Assembly (NCBI RefSeq): GCF_020880415.1
Contig: NZ_JAJIUJ010000072.1
Coordinates: forward strand, 1-64,000
DNA length: 64,000 bases
Source: Xanthomonas euvesicatoria pv. euvesicatoria
GTDB taxonomy: Bacteria; Pseudomonadota; Gammaproteobacteria; Xanthomonadales; Xanthomonadaceae
Direction of reading: 5' to 3'
Under the pieces are notes generated by a model. That model saw nothing but the letters and a program-made list of their open reading frames with translations, was not told the origin of the DNA and ran no database searches. Made by a program: the position numbers and the translations under genes. The stretch's first letter is position 1, and the number at the start of each line of letters is the position of its first letter. This document shows positions 9,276-17,661 of the stretch, one piece after another.

Positions 9276-10778
9276 TCACCGCTGTTCGGCCACCGCCTTG
9301 ACCCGTCGCGTGAATTCGGCAAGTTCCGGCAAACCCGGATCCAGCTGATGCGCCTCGTCCTGCGCACGGCGGGCGAAGGCTGCGTCCTCCTGGCCCAGCC
9401 GTTCGCTCCCGACCGCCACCCAGCGCTGTGCAAGGCGGCGTCGCGCACCGGCCAATGCATCGGCATTGGGCGTCAGCGCCTGCCAGGCATCCAGGCACCC
9501 GCGCGCGGCGCGCAGGCGGTTGTTGCGCAGTTCGTCCTCGAAACAACGTTGGCTGGCCGGTACCACGCGCGCCGCGGCCTGCAGCACACGCGGATCGCGT
9601 GGCGCCAGCGCCTGCGCGGCACGCACGGCGTCATAGGCGCTGGCGCCAGGCGGTGTCATCCAGCGTTGCTGCGCTTCGGCATCGGCAACGCGCTGCAGCA
9701 ATGCCCGCAGGCGGCGCTCGCGCGTGCCCCGCGACAGGCTCGCGTCCGGGCCGCGCTGGGCGTCGCGCGCGCGCGCAATCGCTTGCTCGGCCTGCACGAT
9801 CGATGCGGCGCCAGGCACCAGGAGCTGTGCCTGACGCAGGGATTGCAGCGCATCGTCGAAGTGGAAATCCGCCGCCTGCCGGCTGGCCTGTGCGGCGTAC
9901 TCGTCCGCGACCTGATCGCGGCCGCGCTGGGCGATTGCATCGTCCGGTTCGGCGGCCAGCACCGCGTTGAAATCGCGCGCAGCCGGGGCCAGGCGGCCAC
10001 GTCGCAGCAAGGCCTGCGCGCGCTGACGTCGCTGTTCCAGCAGGCGGTGGTACTGCGGCATGTCGACATGCCCGGGGTCGTAACGCTTGGCCGCGGCCAG
10101 CAACGCCGACGCCTCGCCGAGCGCATCGCGCGCCAGTGCGTGGCGTGCCTGCGCCAACAGATCGGTCAGGGCGTCCTCGCGGCCTTCCAGTGCGTCGGTG
10201 CGGTCGGGCGCCAGGGTCAGGATGCGTTGATAGAGCGGCAACGCACTCTCCGGCGTGCCGTCCAGGCGACCCTGCTGCTGCGCGAGCGCGGCCTGCGCCA
10301 GCAAGGCATCCAGCCCCACCCGACGCGCCTGCAGCGCGCGCAGCCGCGCCGCAACCGGGGCGATCTGCGCCTGCGGCGTCTCCAGGGCGGTGGCCAGCGC
10401 CAGCGCGCGCTGCGCTGCTGCGGCATCGCCTGCCGCAACCGCTGCACGCGCCTGCGCTACCGCAGCAGCGCCGGTCCGCGCCAGCCCGGTACGGGCTTCC
10501 CCACGGTCGCTGTCCAGTGCAAGCGCGGCGGCGAACAGTTCGCGCGCACCGTTGCCGTTGGCGGCGCTGAGCTGGCCGCGTGCCAGGGCCGCATCGCCCC
10601 GCTGCAACAATTGCTGGATGCGCGTGTCCGGCCACAGCCAATCGGCCAGCGGCTTGCGCAGCACGATCACGGTGAGCAGCAAGCAGGCGCACAGCGCCAA
10701 CACCATGCGCCAGAGCGCACGGCTGCGCAGTGGCGCCCAGAGGCGGGGCGATCTGGCCCAGCGCGGGAGCGGAGACAT
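9276..10778 (-). CDS. TPR-like membrane protein, function unknown
   Basis: A 500-residue alanine/arginine-rich protein. After a short basic N-terminus one transmembrane helix spans about residues 25-42 (LALCACLLLTVIVL), leaving the remainder on the periplasmic side if it is a simple N-in anchor. The rest is a helical solenoid with many degenerate TPR-like units such as GELFAAALALDSDRGEARTGLAR-type segments and ALPLYQRILTLAPDRTDALEG. No catalytic motif is visible. The start at 10778 (MSPLPRW) is chosen because the upstream in-frame extension reads through the heptamer repeat. It faces the glycosyltransferase gene and lies downstream of relA, about 200 bp away. Confidence 0.75.
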   Translation of the reverse strand: MSPLPRWARSPRLWAPLRSRALWRMVLALCACLLLTVIVLRKPLADWLWPDTRIQQLLQRGDAALARGQLSAANGNGARELFAAALALDSDRGEARTGLARTGAAAVAQARAAVAAGDAAAAQRALALATALETPQAQIAPVAARLRALQARRVGLDALLAQAALAQQQGRLDGTPESALPLYQRILTLAPDRTDALEGREDALTDLLAQARHALARDALGEASALLAAAKRYDPGHVDMPQYHRLLEQRRQRAQALLRRGRLAPAARDFNAVLAAEPDDAIAQRGRDQVADEYAAQASRQAADFHFDDALQSLRQAQLLVPGAASIVQAEQAIARARDAQRGPDASLSRGTRERRLRALLQRVADAEAQQRWMTPPGASAYDAVRAAQALAPRDPRVLQAAARVVPASQRCFEDELRNNRLRAARGCLDAWQALTPNADALAGARRRLAQRWVAVGSERLGQEDAAFARRAQDEAHQLDPGLPELAEFTRRVKAVAEQR

Positions 10779-10869
10779 ACGGTGGCGTCCATCCTTGGCG
10801 CGACCTGACGGGGACGCGTTCACCGCATTATGGTAGCGGTGGAGGCTGCGAAGGCGGTGTGGGCTCTTC

Positions 10870-10904
10870 GGGAATCGGGAATCGGGAATCGGGAATCGGG
10901 AATC
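10870..10904. repeat. Tandem heptamer GGGAATC, five copies
   Basis: Five perfect head-to-tail copies of GGGAATC occupy the gap between relA and the TPR membrane protein gene. Five seven-base units make 35 bp. Unlike three other arrays in the window, I find no inverted partner arm nearby. Confidence 0.9.
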
Positions 10905-10980
10905 GTCAGGCAAGCACAGCTCACCTCTTTCATGTGCTGTCTGTTTTCAACCGCGTGCTCTTGCCAGGTGCGCGGCGTCC

Positions 10981-13140
10981 TCAGCCCAGCCGCCGCACCT
11001 CGCTCACGCCGGGCAGCGCATCCAGCTTGCCGAGCAGGCCGGACAGCTGGTCGTAATCGCTGACCTTCAAGCGCAGCCGTAGCTGCGCCCTGCCGGTATC
11101 GCGCACGTTGTCGCTGTTGATTTCCAGCACGTGCGCGTCTTCCTGGGCGATCAGGTTGGTGATGTCCTTGAGCAGCCAGCGGCGGTCCACCGCGCGCACC
11201 TGCACATCCACTTCGTAGCCGCTGCCGGCCTTGCCCCACTCCACCGGCAACACGCGCTGCGGGTGGGCGGCGGCCAGGCGCGCCAGTGCCGCACAGTCGG
11301 TGCGGTGCACGGTGATGCCGCGACCGCGGGTGAGATAGCCGGCAATCGGTTCGCCGGCCACCGGCTGGCAGCAACGCGCCAACTGCACCAGCAAATTGCC
11401 CACTCCCTCGACGGTGAATTTGGATTTCCCCAATCCATCGCGCCGCGCGGTCGGCCGCGGGGGCGCCGGTACCGCCGGCTGGGACGCGGCACGTTCGGCT
11501 TCCAGCAACGCACGGCTGACCTGGTTCGGGCCGGTATCGCCCAGGGCGACCTGGATATACAGCTCGTCGACGTTTTCGGCGTGGAATTTGCGCGCGGCCA
11601 CGCTCAGATCCGCATGCTGCAGGCCCAGGCGCTTGAGCTCGCGATCGAGCAAGTCCTTGCCCGCCTGCACATTGCGCGCGCGGTCCAGCTTGTGGAACCA
11701 GGCGCGTACCTTGTCGCGCGAGCGCCCGCTGGCCAGAAAGCCGTTGGAGGCCAGCAGCCAATCGCGGCGCGGGTCCGCTTCCTTGGCGGTCATGATTTCC
11801 ACGCGGTCGCCGCTGCGCAGCCGGTAGGTCAGCGGCACGATGCGGTCGTTGACGCGTGCGCCACGGCAGCGATGCCCGACCATGGTGTGCACGTGATACG
11901 CAAAATCCAGCGGCGTGGCACCTTGCGGCAGATCGATCACCTCGCCCTTGGGGGTGAGCGCATACACGCGGTCTTCGATCAGCTCGGCATCCAGCGCGCC
12001 GGCCAGTTCGCCATGCTCGCCCTCCTGCACCTGCTCCAGCAGCTGGCGCATCCACAAAATCTTGCGATCGAACGCTTTTTCGCCGCCCTTGCCGCCTTCC
12101 TTGTATTTCCAGTGCGCAGCCACGCCGAGTTCGGCCTGGGCGTGCATTTCGAAGGTACGGATCTGGATTTCGATCGTGCGCCCTTCCGGGCCGACCACCG
12201 CGGTATGCAACGAGCGGTAGTCGTTGGCCTTGGGCCGGGCGATGTAATCGTCGAACTCGCTCGGCACCGGCGCCCACAACGAATGCACCGCCCCCAGCGC
12301 GGCATAGCACGCCGCCACGTCCTCGACCATGACCCGCACCGCGCGGATGTCGTACAGCTGATCGAACGACAGCCGCTTCTTCTGCATCTTTCGCCAGATG
12401 CTGTAGATGTGCTTCGGCCGTCCGCTCACCTCTGCGCGCAGGCCCTGCTGGGCAAGCGCTGCCGACAGGGTGCGCTTGACCGCTTCCAGGTAGCGCTCGC
12501 GCGCCACGCGGGTTTCGTCCACTTCGCGGGCGATGCGGCGATAGGTCTCCGGCTCCAGATGCCGGAATGCCAGGTCCTCCAACTCCCACTTCACCTGCCA
12601 GATGCCCAGCCGGTTGGCCAGCGGCGCGTGGATGTCGCGCGTGAGCTGGGCCAGCGCGCGGCGCTCATCTTCGCTCAGGCGATCGGCCACGCGCATGCGC
12701 GCCAGCTGCCGTGCCAGCAGGATCGGCACCACGCGCAGGTCGTGGATGATGGAAAGCAGCAGACGCCGCAACCCTTCGCTGTTGCGCCCGGCCTCGCGTC
12801 CGGCATGCAGCGCCCAGACCTGATCGGCTGCATCCAGGCCGTCCAACAGGCCTTCTACCGCCACCCGCCGCTCCGCCGGTTGCCACGGCAGGCCCGCGAT
12901 CGCGCCGCGCAAGGCAGACAAGTCGAACAGCAACGCCGCAATCAGGGTGGCTTCGTCGGCGGCCAGCAGCGCCAATGCATCCAGGGTGTCGCCGAGCAAT
13001 GCCCACGGCACGCGATCGGTCTGCGTAGGCGGCAGGTCCTGCCAGGCCTGCGCCAGCGCGTCGCGCACTGCCGGCGCGATCGAGGCCACGGCAGGCCGCT
13101 GCAGCAGCGCCTGCAGACGATCAAATGAGGAACTGGTCAC
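10981..13140 (-). CDS. relA: GTP pyrophosphokinase RelA
   Basis: A long RSH protein (719 residues from the GTG at 13140) that makes (p)ppGpp on starved ribosomes. The HD hydrolase region is degenerate: no HD dyad is visible in the first 200 residues. The synthetase domain is intact, with HIYSIWRKMQKK at about 244-255, the monofunctional RelA-type EFDD motif at 295-298 and IEIQIRT after it. A TGS domain (VYALTPKGEVIDLPQGATPLDFAY) and a C-terminal ACT domain (VDVQVRAVDRRWLLKDIT) follow. The start is uncertain: another GTG lies at 13152 and neither has a good ribosome site. Confidence 0.93.
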   Translation of the reverse strand: MTSSSFDRLQALLQRPAVASIAPAVRDALAQAWQDLPPTQTDRVPWALLGDTLDALALLAADEATLIAALLFDLSALRGAIAGLPWQPAERRVAVEGLLDGLDAADQVWALHAGREAGRNSEGLRRLLLSIIHDLRVVPILLARQLARMRVADRLSEDERRALAQLTRDIHAPLANRLGIWQVKWELEDLAFRHLEPETYRRIAREVDETRVARERYLEAVKRTLSAALAQQGLRAEVSGRPKHIYSIWRKMQKKRLSFDQLYDIRAVRVMVEDVAACYAALGAVHSLWAPVPSEFDDYIARPKANDYRSLHTAVVGPEGRTIEIQIRTFEMHAQAELGVAAHWKYKEGGKGGEKAFDRKILWMRQLLEQVQEGEHGELAGALDAELIEDRVYALTPKGEVIDLPQGATPLDFAYHVHTMVGHRCRGARVNDRIVPLTYRLRSGDRVEIMTAKEADPRRDWLLASNGFLASGRSRDKVRAWFHKLDRARNVQAGKDLLDRELKRLGLQHADLSVAARKFHAENVDELYIQVALGDTGPNQVSRALLEAERAASQPAVPAPPRPTARRDGLGKSKFTVEGVGNLLVQLARCCQPVAGEPIAGYLTRGRGITVHRTDCAALARLAAAHPQRVLPVEWGKAGSGYEVDVQVRAVDRRWLLKDITNLIAQEDAHVLEINSDNVRDTGRAQLRLRLKVSDYDQLSGLLGKLDALPGVSEVRRLG

Positions 13141-13457
13141 AGCGGTGGACACGGCGGCGGGCAACAACGGGAGGCTGACGACTACGGTAACGTGCGCGTC
13201 ACCTTCTCCACAACGCGTTTTACCGCGGCGCTCGCCGTGCGGGAGGACGCGCGTGCTTAGGCCAGGTTCACCCCGCAACGTCTTGATTCGTAACCGCCGG
13301 GCGCGAAAAGCGGCACGGCGCTGCGCACGGAAATCGGAACCTACGCACCTTTTTACGTGCCCTTTACAACTGCGCCAGACCGCCTGCCTATGCTCGGGGC
13401 ACGTCGTGCGTTGCATCCTGCAGCCAGCGACGTTTTTCCCAACTGCGAGGTAGCCGT
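13141..13457. other. Divergent relA-pqqA promoter region
   Basis: This 317-bp gap must carry the promoters for relA (leftward) and the pqq operon (rightward). I see no convincing sigma-70 pair with normal spacing; TTTACA and TATGCT near 13365-13395 are about 20 bp apart, which is too far. The pqqA ribosome site GCGAGG lies at about 13445-13450. Confidence 0.4.
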
Positions 13458-13538
13458 ATGAAGACCTGGAAGAAGCCTGTCGTTCGTGAAGTCAATTGTG
13501 GCGCCGAAATCAACTGCTACGTCTCCGGCGAGTTTTGA
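13458..13538 (+). CDS. pqqA: PqqA, 26-residue PQQ precursor peptide
   Basis: The peptide begins MKTWKKPVVREVNCGAEINC and ends YVSGEF. It has the invariant Glu-x3-Tyr of PqqA (Glu17 and Tyr21), the pair that PqqE cross-links and that becomes pyrroloquinoline quinone. The start MKxWKKP is typical. Cys14 and Cys20 flank the core, a feature not present in the Klebsiella or Acinetobacter peptides I recall. A GAGG ribosome site precedes the ATG, and pqqB follows after 81 bp. It is short enough to be missed by gene callers. Confidence 0.93.
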   Translation: MKTWKKPVVREVNCGAEINCYVSGEF

Positions 13539-13619
13539 TCCTGCACGTTTCACGCTTACCTTGCCGCCTTCCTCTTGATGCATGACCGGCAGTTGCCGGC
13601 AGATTAGGTCCAGTTCTCC

Positions 13620-14519
13620 ATGCGTATCATCGTCTTGGGATCGGCGGCCGGCGGTGGGCACCCGCAGTGGAATTGCCACACCCTCGCGAGCCTGCGGGCG
13701 TGGCAGCAAACAGACGGTGCCCAGCGTCGTACCCAGGCCAGCATCGCAGTCAGCGCCGATGGCGAGCGCTGGGTGCTGATCAATGCCTCGCCAGATTTCC
13801 GCCAACAAATTCTTGCGACACCGGCCTTGTGGCCGCAGCACGGGCTGCGACATTCGCCGATCGAGGCGGTGCTGCTGACCAGCGGCGAGATCGACCACAT
13901 CGCCGGCCTGCTCTCGATGCGCGAAAGCCAGCGGTTCTCGTTGCATGCCAGCAGCCGCGTGTTGGGCCTGCTCGCGCAGAACCCCATTTTCGACGCCGTC
14001 AATCCGCAGTACGTGAGCCGGCAGCCGTTCGCGCTGGACACTCCGCTGGTGCTGTGCGGATTACAGCTCACGCCCTTCTCGGTGCCCGGCAAGGTGCCCT
14101 TGTTCATGGAGTCGCGCAGTGGCGGCGACCTGGCGGGGTCCGATGAAGAAACCCTCGGGCTCACCATCGACGATGGCCGTCGCCGCATGCATTACATTCC
14201 CGGCTGCGCTGCGATGACCGACGCCTTGCGTGCGCGCCTGCAAAGCGCCGAATTGGTGTTCTTCGACGGCACGTTGTGGCGCGATGACGAAATGGTGCAG
14301 CTGGGCGTCAGCCAGAAGACCGGCCAACGCATGGGCCACATGAGCATCGATGGCCCCGATGGCACCATCGCCGCGTTCGCGCCGTTGAACGTGGCCCGCA
14401 AGATCTTCATCCATCTCAACACCACCAATCCCGTGCTCGACACCCTGTCGCCCGAGTTCGCCAGCGCGCGCGCCAGCGGTTGGGAAGTTGCCCATGACGG
14501 CCTGGAGATCGCCCTGTGA
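13620..14519 (+). CDS. pqqB: PqqB, PQQ biosynthesis metallo-beta-lactamase-fold protein
   Basis: A 299-residue cytoplasmic protein of the metallo-beta-lactamase fold that hydroxylates an intermediate of the PQQ pathway. The N-terminus MRIIVLGSAAGGGHPQWNC is characteristic of PqqB. SGEIDHIAGLL at about 90-100 holds the family's metal-site region, and a late HMSIDGPDG motif is present. The length is normal. The stop overlaps the pqqC GTG start by four bases. Confidence 0.95.
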   Translation: MRIIVLGSAAGGGHPQWNCHTLASLRAWQQTDGAQRRTQASIAVSADGERWVLINASPDFRQQILATPALWPQHGLRHSPIEAVLLTSGEIDHIAGLLSMRESQRFSLHASSRVLGLLAQNPIFDAVNPQYVSRQPFALDTPLVLCGLQLTPFSVPGKVPLFMESRSGGDLAGSDEETLGLTIDDGRRRMHYIPGCAAMTDALRARLQSAELVFFDGTLWRDDEMVQLGVSQKTGQRMGHMSIDGPDGTIAAFAPLNVARKIFIHLNTTNPVLDTLSPEFASARASGWEVAHDGLEIAL

Positions 14520-15268
14520 CTGCGCTGCTCAGCCCCGACCAACTGGAAGCAGACCTGCGTGCCATCGGCGCGCGCCTGTATCACGACCAGCATCCGTTTC
14601 ATGCGCTGTTGCACCACGGCAAGCTCGACCGAGGCCAGGTGCAGGCCTGGGCGTTGAATCGCTTCGAGTACCAGCGCTGCATTCCGCTGAAGGACGCGGC
14701 GATTCTGGCGCGCATGGAAGACCCCGCGCTGCGGCGGATCTGGCGGCAACGCATCCTCGACCACGACGGCAATAGCGCCAGCGACGGCGGCATCGCACGC
14801 TGGCTGCATCTCACCGACGCGCTGGGCCTGGACCGCACGCTGGTGGAGTCCGGGCGTGCGCTGCTGCCCGGCACGCGCTTTGCGGTGCAGGCGTACCTGC
14901 ACTTCGTGCGCGAAAAAAGCCTGCTCGAAGCGATCGCCTCGTCGCTGACCGAATTGTTCGCGCCCAACATCATCGGCCAGCGCGTGGCCGGCATGCTCAA
15001 GCATTACGACTTCGTATCGTCCGAAGCACTGGCCTATTTCGAGCATCGCCTGACCGAGGCGCCACGCGATTCGGATTTCGCACTGGACTACGTCAAGCAG
15101 CATGCCGATACGGTCGAAAAACAGGCGCTGGTCAAGGCCGCATTGCATTTCAAGTGCTCGGTGCTGTGGGCGCAGCTGGATGCATTGCATGTGGCCTACG
15201 TGACGCCAGGCATCGTCTGGCCGGATGCCTTCGTGCCGGACCGCGACGCCAGCCGGGTCGCGGCATGA
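14516..15268 (+). CDS. pqqC: PqqC, pyrroloquinoline-quinone synthase
   Basis: A 250-residue helical oxidase of the haem-oxygenase-like fold that performs the final ring closure and oxidation to PQQ without a cofactor. Conserved segments include FHALLHHGKLDRGQVQAWALNRFEYQ near the N-terminus and the IIGQRVAGMLKHYDFV stretch around 150-165. It starts with GTG inside the pqqB stop (GTGA) and ends in an ATGA overlap with pqqD, so translation is coupled on both sides. Confidence 0.95.
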   Translation: MTALLSPDQLEADLRAIGARLYHDQHPFHALLHHGKLDRGQVQAWALNRFEYQRCIPLKDAAILARMEDPALRRIWRQRILDHDGNSASDGGIARWLHLTDALGLDRTLVESGRALLPGTRFAVQAYLHFVREKSLLEAIASSLTELFAPNIIGQRVAGMLKHYDFVSSEALAYFEHRLTEAPRDSDFALDYVKQHADTVEKQALVKAALHFKCSVLWAQLDALHVAYVTPGIVWPDAFVPDRDASRVAA

Positions 15269-15543
15269 GCGGCATTACCCGCCATAGCCAGCCGTCCCTG
15301 CGTGCAGGCGTGCGCCTGCAACATGACCGTGCGCGCGACCAGTGGGTATTGCTGGCGCCCGAACGCGTGGTCGAGCTGGACGACATCGCCTTGGTGGTCG
15401 CGCAGCGCTACGACGGCACACGCTCGCTGGCGCAGATCGCGCAGGAGCTGGCTGCAGAATTCGATGCGGACGCGGCCCAAATCGAAGCGGACGTGATTGA
15501 ACTCACCGATACCCTGCATCAGAAGCGTTTGCTGCGGCTATGA
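15265..15543 (+). CDS. pqqD: PqqD, peptide chaperone for PqqA
   Basis: A 92-residue RiPP recognition element that binds PqqA and presents it to PqqE. The winged-helix fold signature [28 protein letters not shown] is present (about 30-57), followed by the acidic [18 protein letters not shown] tail. The ATG at 15265 overlaps the pqqC stop and is preferred to upstream codons inside pqqC. It is a separate gene here, not fused to pqqC or pqqE as in some genera. Confidence 0.94.
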   Translation: MSGITRHSQPSLRAGVRLQHDRARDQWVLLAPERVVELDDIALVVAQRYDGTRSLAQIAQELAAEFDADAAQIEADVIELTDTLHQKRLLRL

Positions 15544-16658
15544 GCATCGCGCCGCCACCGCTATCGGTGTTGTTGGAATTGACCCACCGCTGCCCGTTGG
15601 CGTGCCCGTATTGCTCCAACCCGATCGCGCTGGCAGCGCTGCGCGAGGAAATGGACACCGCAGGCTGGCGCTCGCTGCTGCAGCAGGCCGCCGACATGGG
15701 CGTGCTGCAGGCGCATTTTTCCGGCGGCGAGCCCATGTTGCGCAAAGACCTGCCCGAACTGGTCGCGCATGCGCGCGCACTCGGGCTGTACAGCAACCTG
15801 ATCACCTCCGGCGTCGCTGGCGGCGAGCCAATGCTGGACCAACTGCAGGCGGCCGGGCTGGAACATGTGCAGTTGAGCGTGCAGGACGTGGATGCGGCCG
15901 GCGCCGACCGCATCGCCGGCTACCGCAACAGCTTGTCCAAAAAGCGCGAATTCGCCGCCGCGGTCCGCGCCCGCGGCCTGCCGCTGACGATCAACGCGGT
16001 ACTGCACCGCCATAACGCCGAACGCGTGCCCGGGATGATCGCGCTGGCGCTGGAATGGCAGGCCGAGCGCATCGAGGTGGCGCACACCCAGTACGACGGC
16101 TGGGGCCTGCGCAACCGCGCTGCGCTGATGCCCAGCCGCGAGCAACTGCTGGCCACCATCGACGCGGTGGAAACCGCGCGACGCCAGCTCGGCGACCGCC
16201 TGGCGATCGATTTCGTCACGCCCGATTACTACGCGCGCCAGCCCAAACCCTGCATGGGCGGCTGGGGCCAACGCTTCGTCAATATCTCCCCGCGCGGCGA
16301 CGTGCTGCCCTGCCACGCGGCCGAAACCATCGACGGCCTGCGCTTTGACAATCTGCGCGAGCGTTCGCTGGCCGATATCTGGAATAACGGCGAGGCATTC
16401 GTGCGCTTTCGCGGCACCGCATGGATGCCGGAGGTGTGCCAGGGCTGCCCCAAGCGCGAGATCGATTGGGGTGGCTGCCGCTGCCAGGCGCTGGCGCTCA
16501 GCGGCGATGCCGCCACGCTGGACCCGGTCTGCGAACGTTCGCCCATCCATGCGCAGGTGCGCGCAACCGCCGAGCAGGAGTCGGCATCGCCGGCACCGGC
16601 CTTCATCTATCGCCGCCCAGAACGCCCCGCAGCAGCCACCGCAGACCCGCTGGAATAG
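15540..16658 (+). CDS. pqqE: PqqE, radical SAM PqqA peptide cyclase
   Basis: A 372-residue radical SAM enzyme that joins the Glu and Tyr side chains of PqqA. The SAM-cluster motif CPLACPYC gives Cys18, Cys22 and Cys25. The C-terminal SPASM region holds the auxiliary-cluster cysteines ([35 protein letters not shown]). The ATG overlaps the pqqD stop by four bases. The protease gene pqqF is not in this window, so trimming of the peptide must be done by a product encoded elsewhere. Confidence 0.96.
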   Translation: MSIAPPPLSVLLELTHRCPLACPYCSNPIALAALREEMDTAGWRSLLQQAADMGVLQAHFSGGEPMLRKDLPELVAHARALGLYSNLITSGVAGGEPMLDQLQAAGLEHVQLSVQDVDAAGADRIAGYRNSLSKKREFAAAVRARGLPLTINAVLHRHNAERVPGMIALALEWQAERIEVAHTQYDGWGLRNRAALMPSREQLLATIDAVETARRQLGDRLAIDFVTPDYYARQPKPCMGGWGQRFVNISPRGDVLPCHAAETIDGLRFDNLRERSLADIWNNGEAFVRFRGTAWMPEVCQGCPKREIDWGGCRCQALALSGDAATLDPVCERSPIHAQVRATAEQESASPAPAFIYRRPERPAAATADPLE

Positions 16659-16711
16659 GCAGCGCCGGCATGCCCCAACAGCGTCTACACTAGCCCTCTC
16701 CTCTTCTTCGG

Positions 16712-17233
16712 ATGGCTTCCATGTCGCTCGCGCGCCGCATTCCCTTGATGGTTTGCCTGACCTTGGCGCTGCATGCCGCCCCTGCCCTGGCGCAACGCGC
16801 GGTGCAAGGCGACCTGCAGTCGCAGATGAGTGCCGAACAGTTCAAGGCCGCCGGCCTGGACAAGCTCAATGCGAGCGAACTGGCTGCGCTCAACGATTGG
16901 CTGCAGGGCAAGGTCGCCAAGGAGGCCGCAGTGGTGGTCGAACAGGCCAAGGAAGCCGGCCGCCAGGAAGTGATCGTCAAGAACCGCGGCTTCTTCGACT
17001 TTGGCAGCAAGGAGCCGATCGAGAGCACGATGGTTGGCGAATTCAAGGGCTTCGCCAAGGGCCGCGTTTACACGCTGGCCAACGGTCAGGAGTGGGAACA
17101 GACCGATGCCGCCAGCCTGTCTGGCGTGCGCAAGGACGCACCCAAGGTCAAGATCAAGCCGGGTCTGGTCGGCGTGTGGTATCTGCAGATCGAGGGTTAC
17201 AACACCCCGGCCAAGGTGCGGCGGATCAAGTAA
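16712..17233 (+). CDS. Secreted hypothetical protein (173 aa)
   Basis: A small exported protein. A signal peptide ending near ALAQ-R is clear (about residues 1-28 from this start, three fewer from the ATG at 16721). The mature part has a helical N-terminal segment (MSAEQFKAAGLDKLNASELAALNDWLQGKV) and a compact C-terminal domain with ESTMVGEFKGFAKGRVYTLANGQEWEQTD, a pattern of short beta strands. I do not recognise a named family. It follows pqqE by 53 bp but has TACACTAG upstream that may be its own -10. No catalytic residues are evident. Confidence 0.75.
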   Translation: MASMSLARRIPLMVCLTLALHAAPALAQRAVQGDLQSQMSAEQFKAAGLDKLNASELAALNDWLQGKVAKEAAVVVEQAKEAGRQEVIVKNRGFFDFGSKEPIESTMVGEFKGFAKGRVYTLANGQEWEQTDAASLSGVRKDAPKVKIKPGLVGVWYLQIEGYNTPAKVRRIK

Positions 17234-17661
17234 GCGCCTCCGCCGAGCTTGCGCGGCTGCCGAAAGCGGTTGCCACGCATGGCATCGGCATGCGCCGCGC
17301 GTATCCCGCCGCTGCGCGTTGCGCATGCGACATTGCAACCAGCCGCTGCAATGCGCTCGCCGTAGAGCAGCGCATGCGCAAGGCGGCGCCGGTGCGGCAG
17401 ACAGAGCGCAAGCGTCAGTGCGCACCCGCCATGCCCAGGCGCAGCCAACGTGGCGCGCCGAATCATCGTACTCAGCATCGCGCACACGCAGCCCATTGGC
17501 GGTAGCGATAGGTGCCGTCCTACTGACCGATTCCGACCACGCGTACACTCCTGCACACACCGCGCCACCCACCCGTCGCTGACGCCACTGCTAACCGCGT
17601 TTTTCCCACGCGATTGGTCGCAGCAATCGCTGGCCACACGCACGGACTCTGGAGAACCTGC
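17234..17661. other. 428-bp gap upstream of the PqaA-like gene
   Basis: No gene is recognised. A perfect 7-bp inverted repeat CATTGCA-N9-TGCAATG (17331-17353) could be a weak terminator for the upstream gene or an operator. A purine-rich GGAGA ribosome site precedes the next start at 17662. Confidence 0.4.

Noticed and set aside
10981-13140. Loss of the HD hydrolase dyad in the RSH protein as an anomaly
   Set aside because: A degenerate HD domain with an EFDD synthetase motif is the normal state of gammaproteobacterial RelA.
13365-13395. TTTACA and TATGCT as a pqq promoter
   Set aside because: The spacing is about 20 bp, too long for a standard sigma-70 promoter, and no other element supports it.
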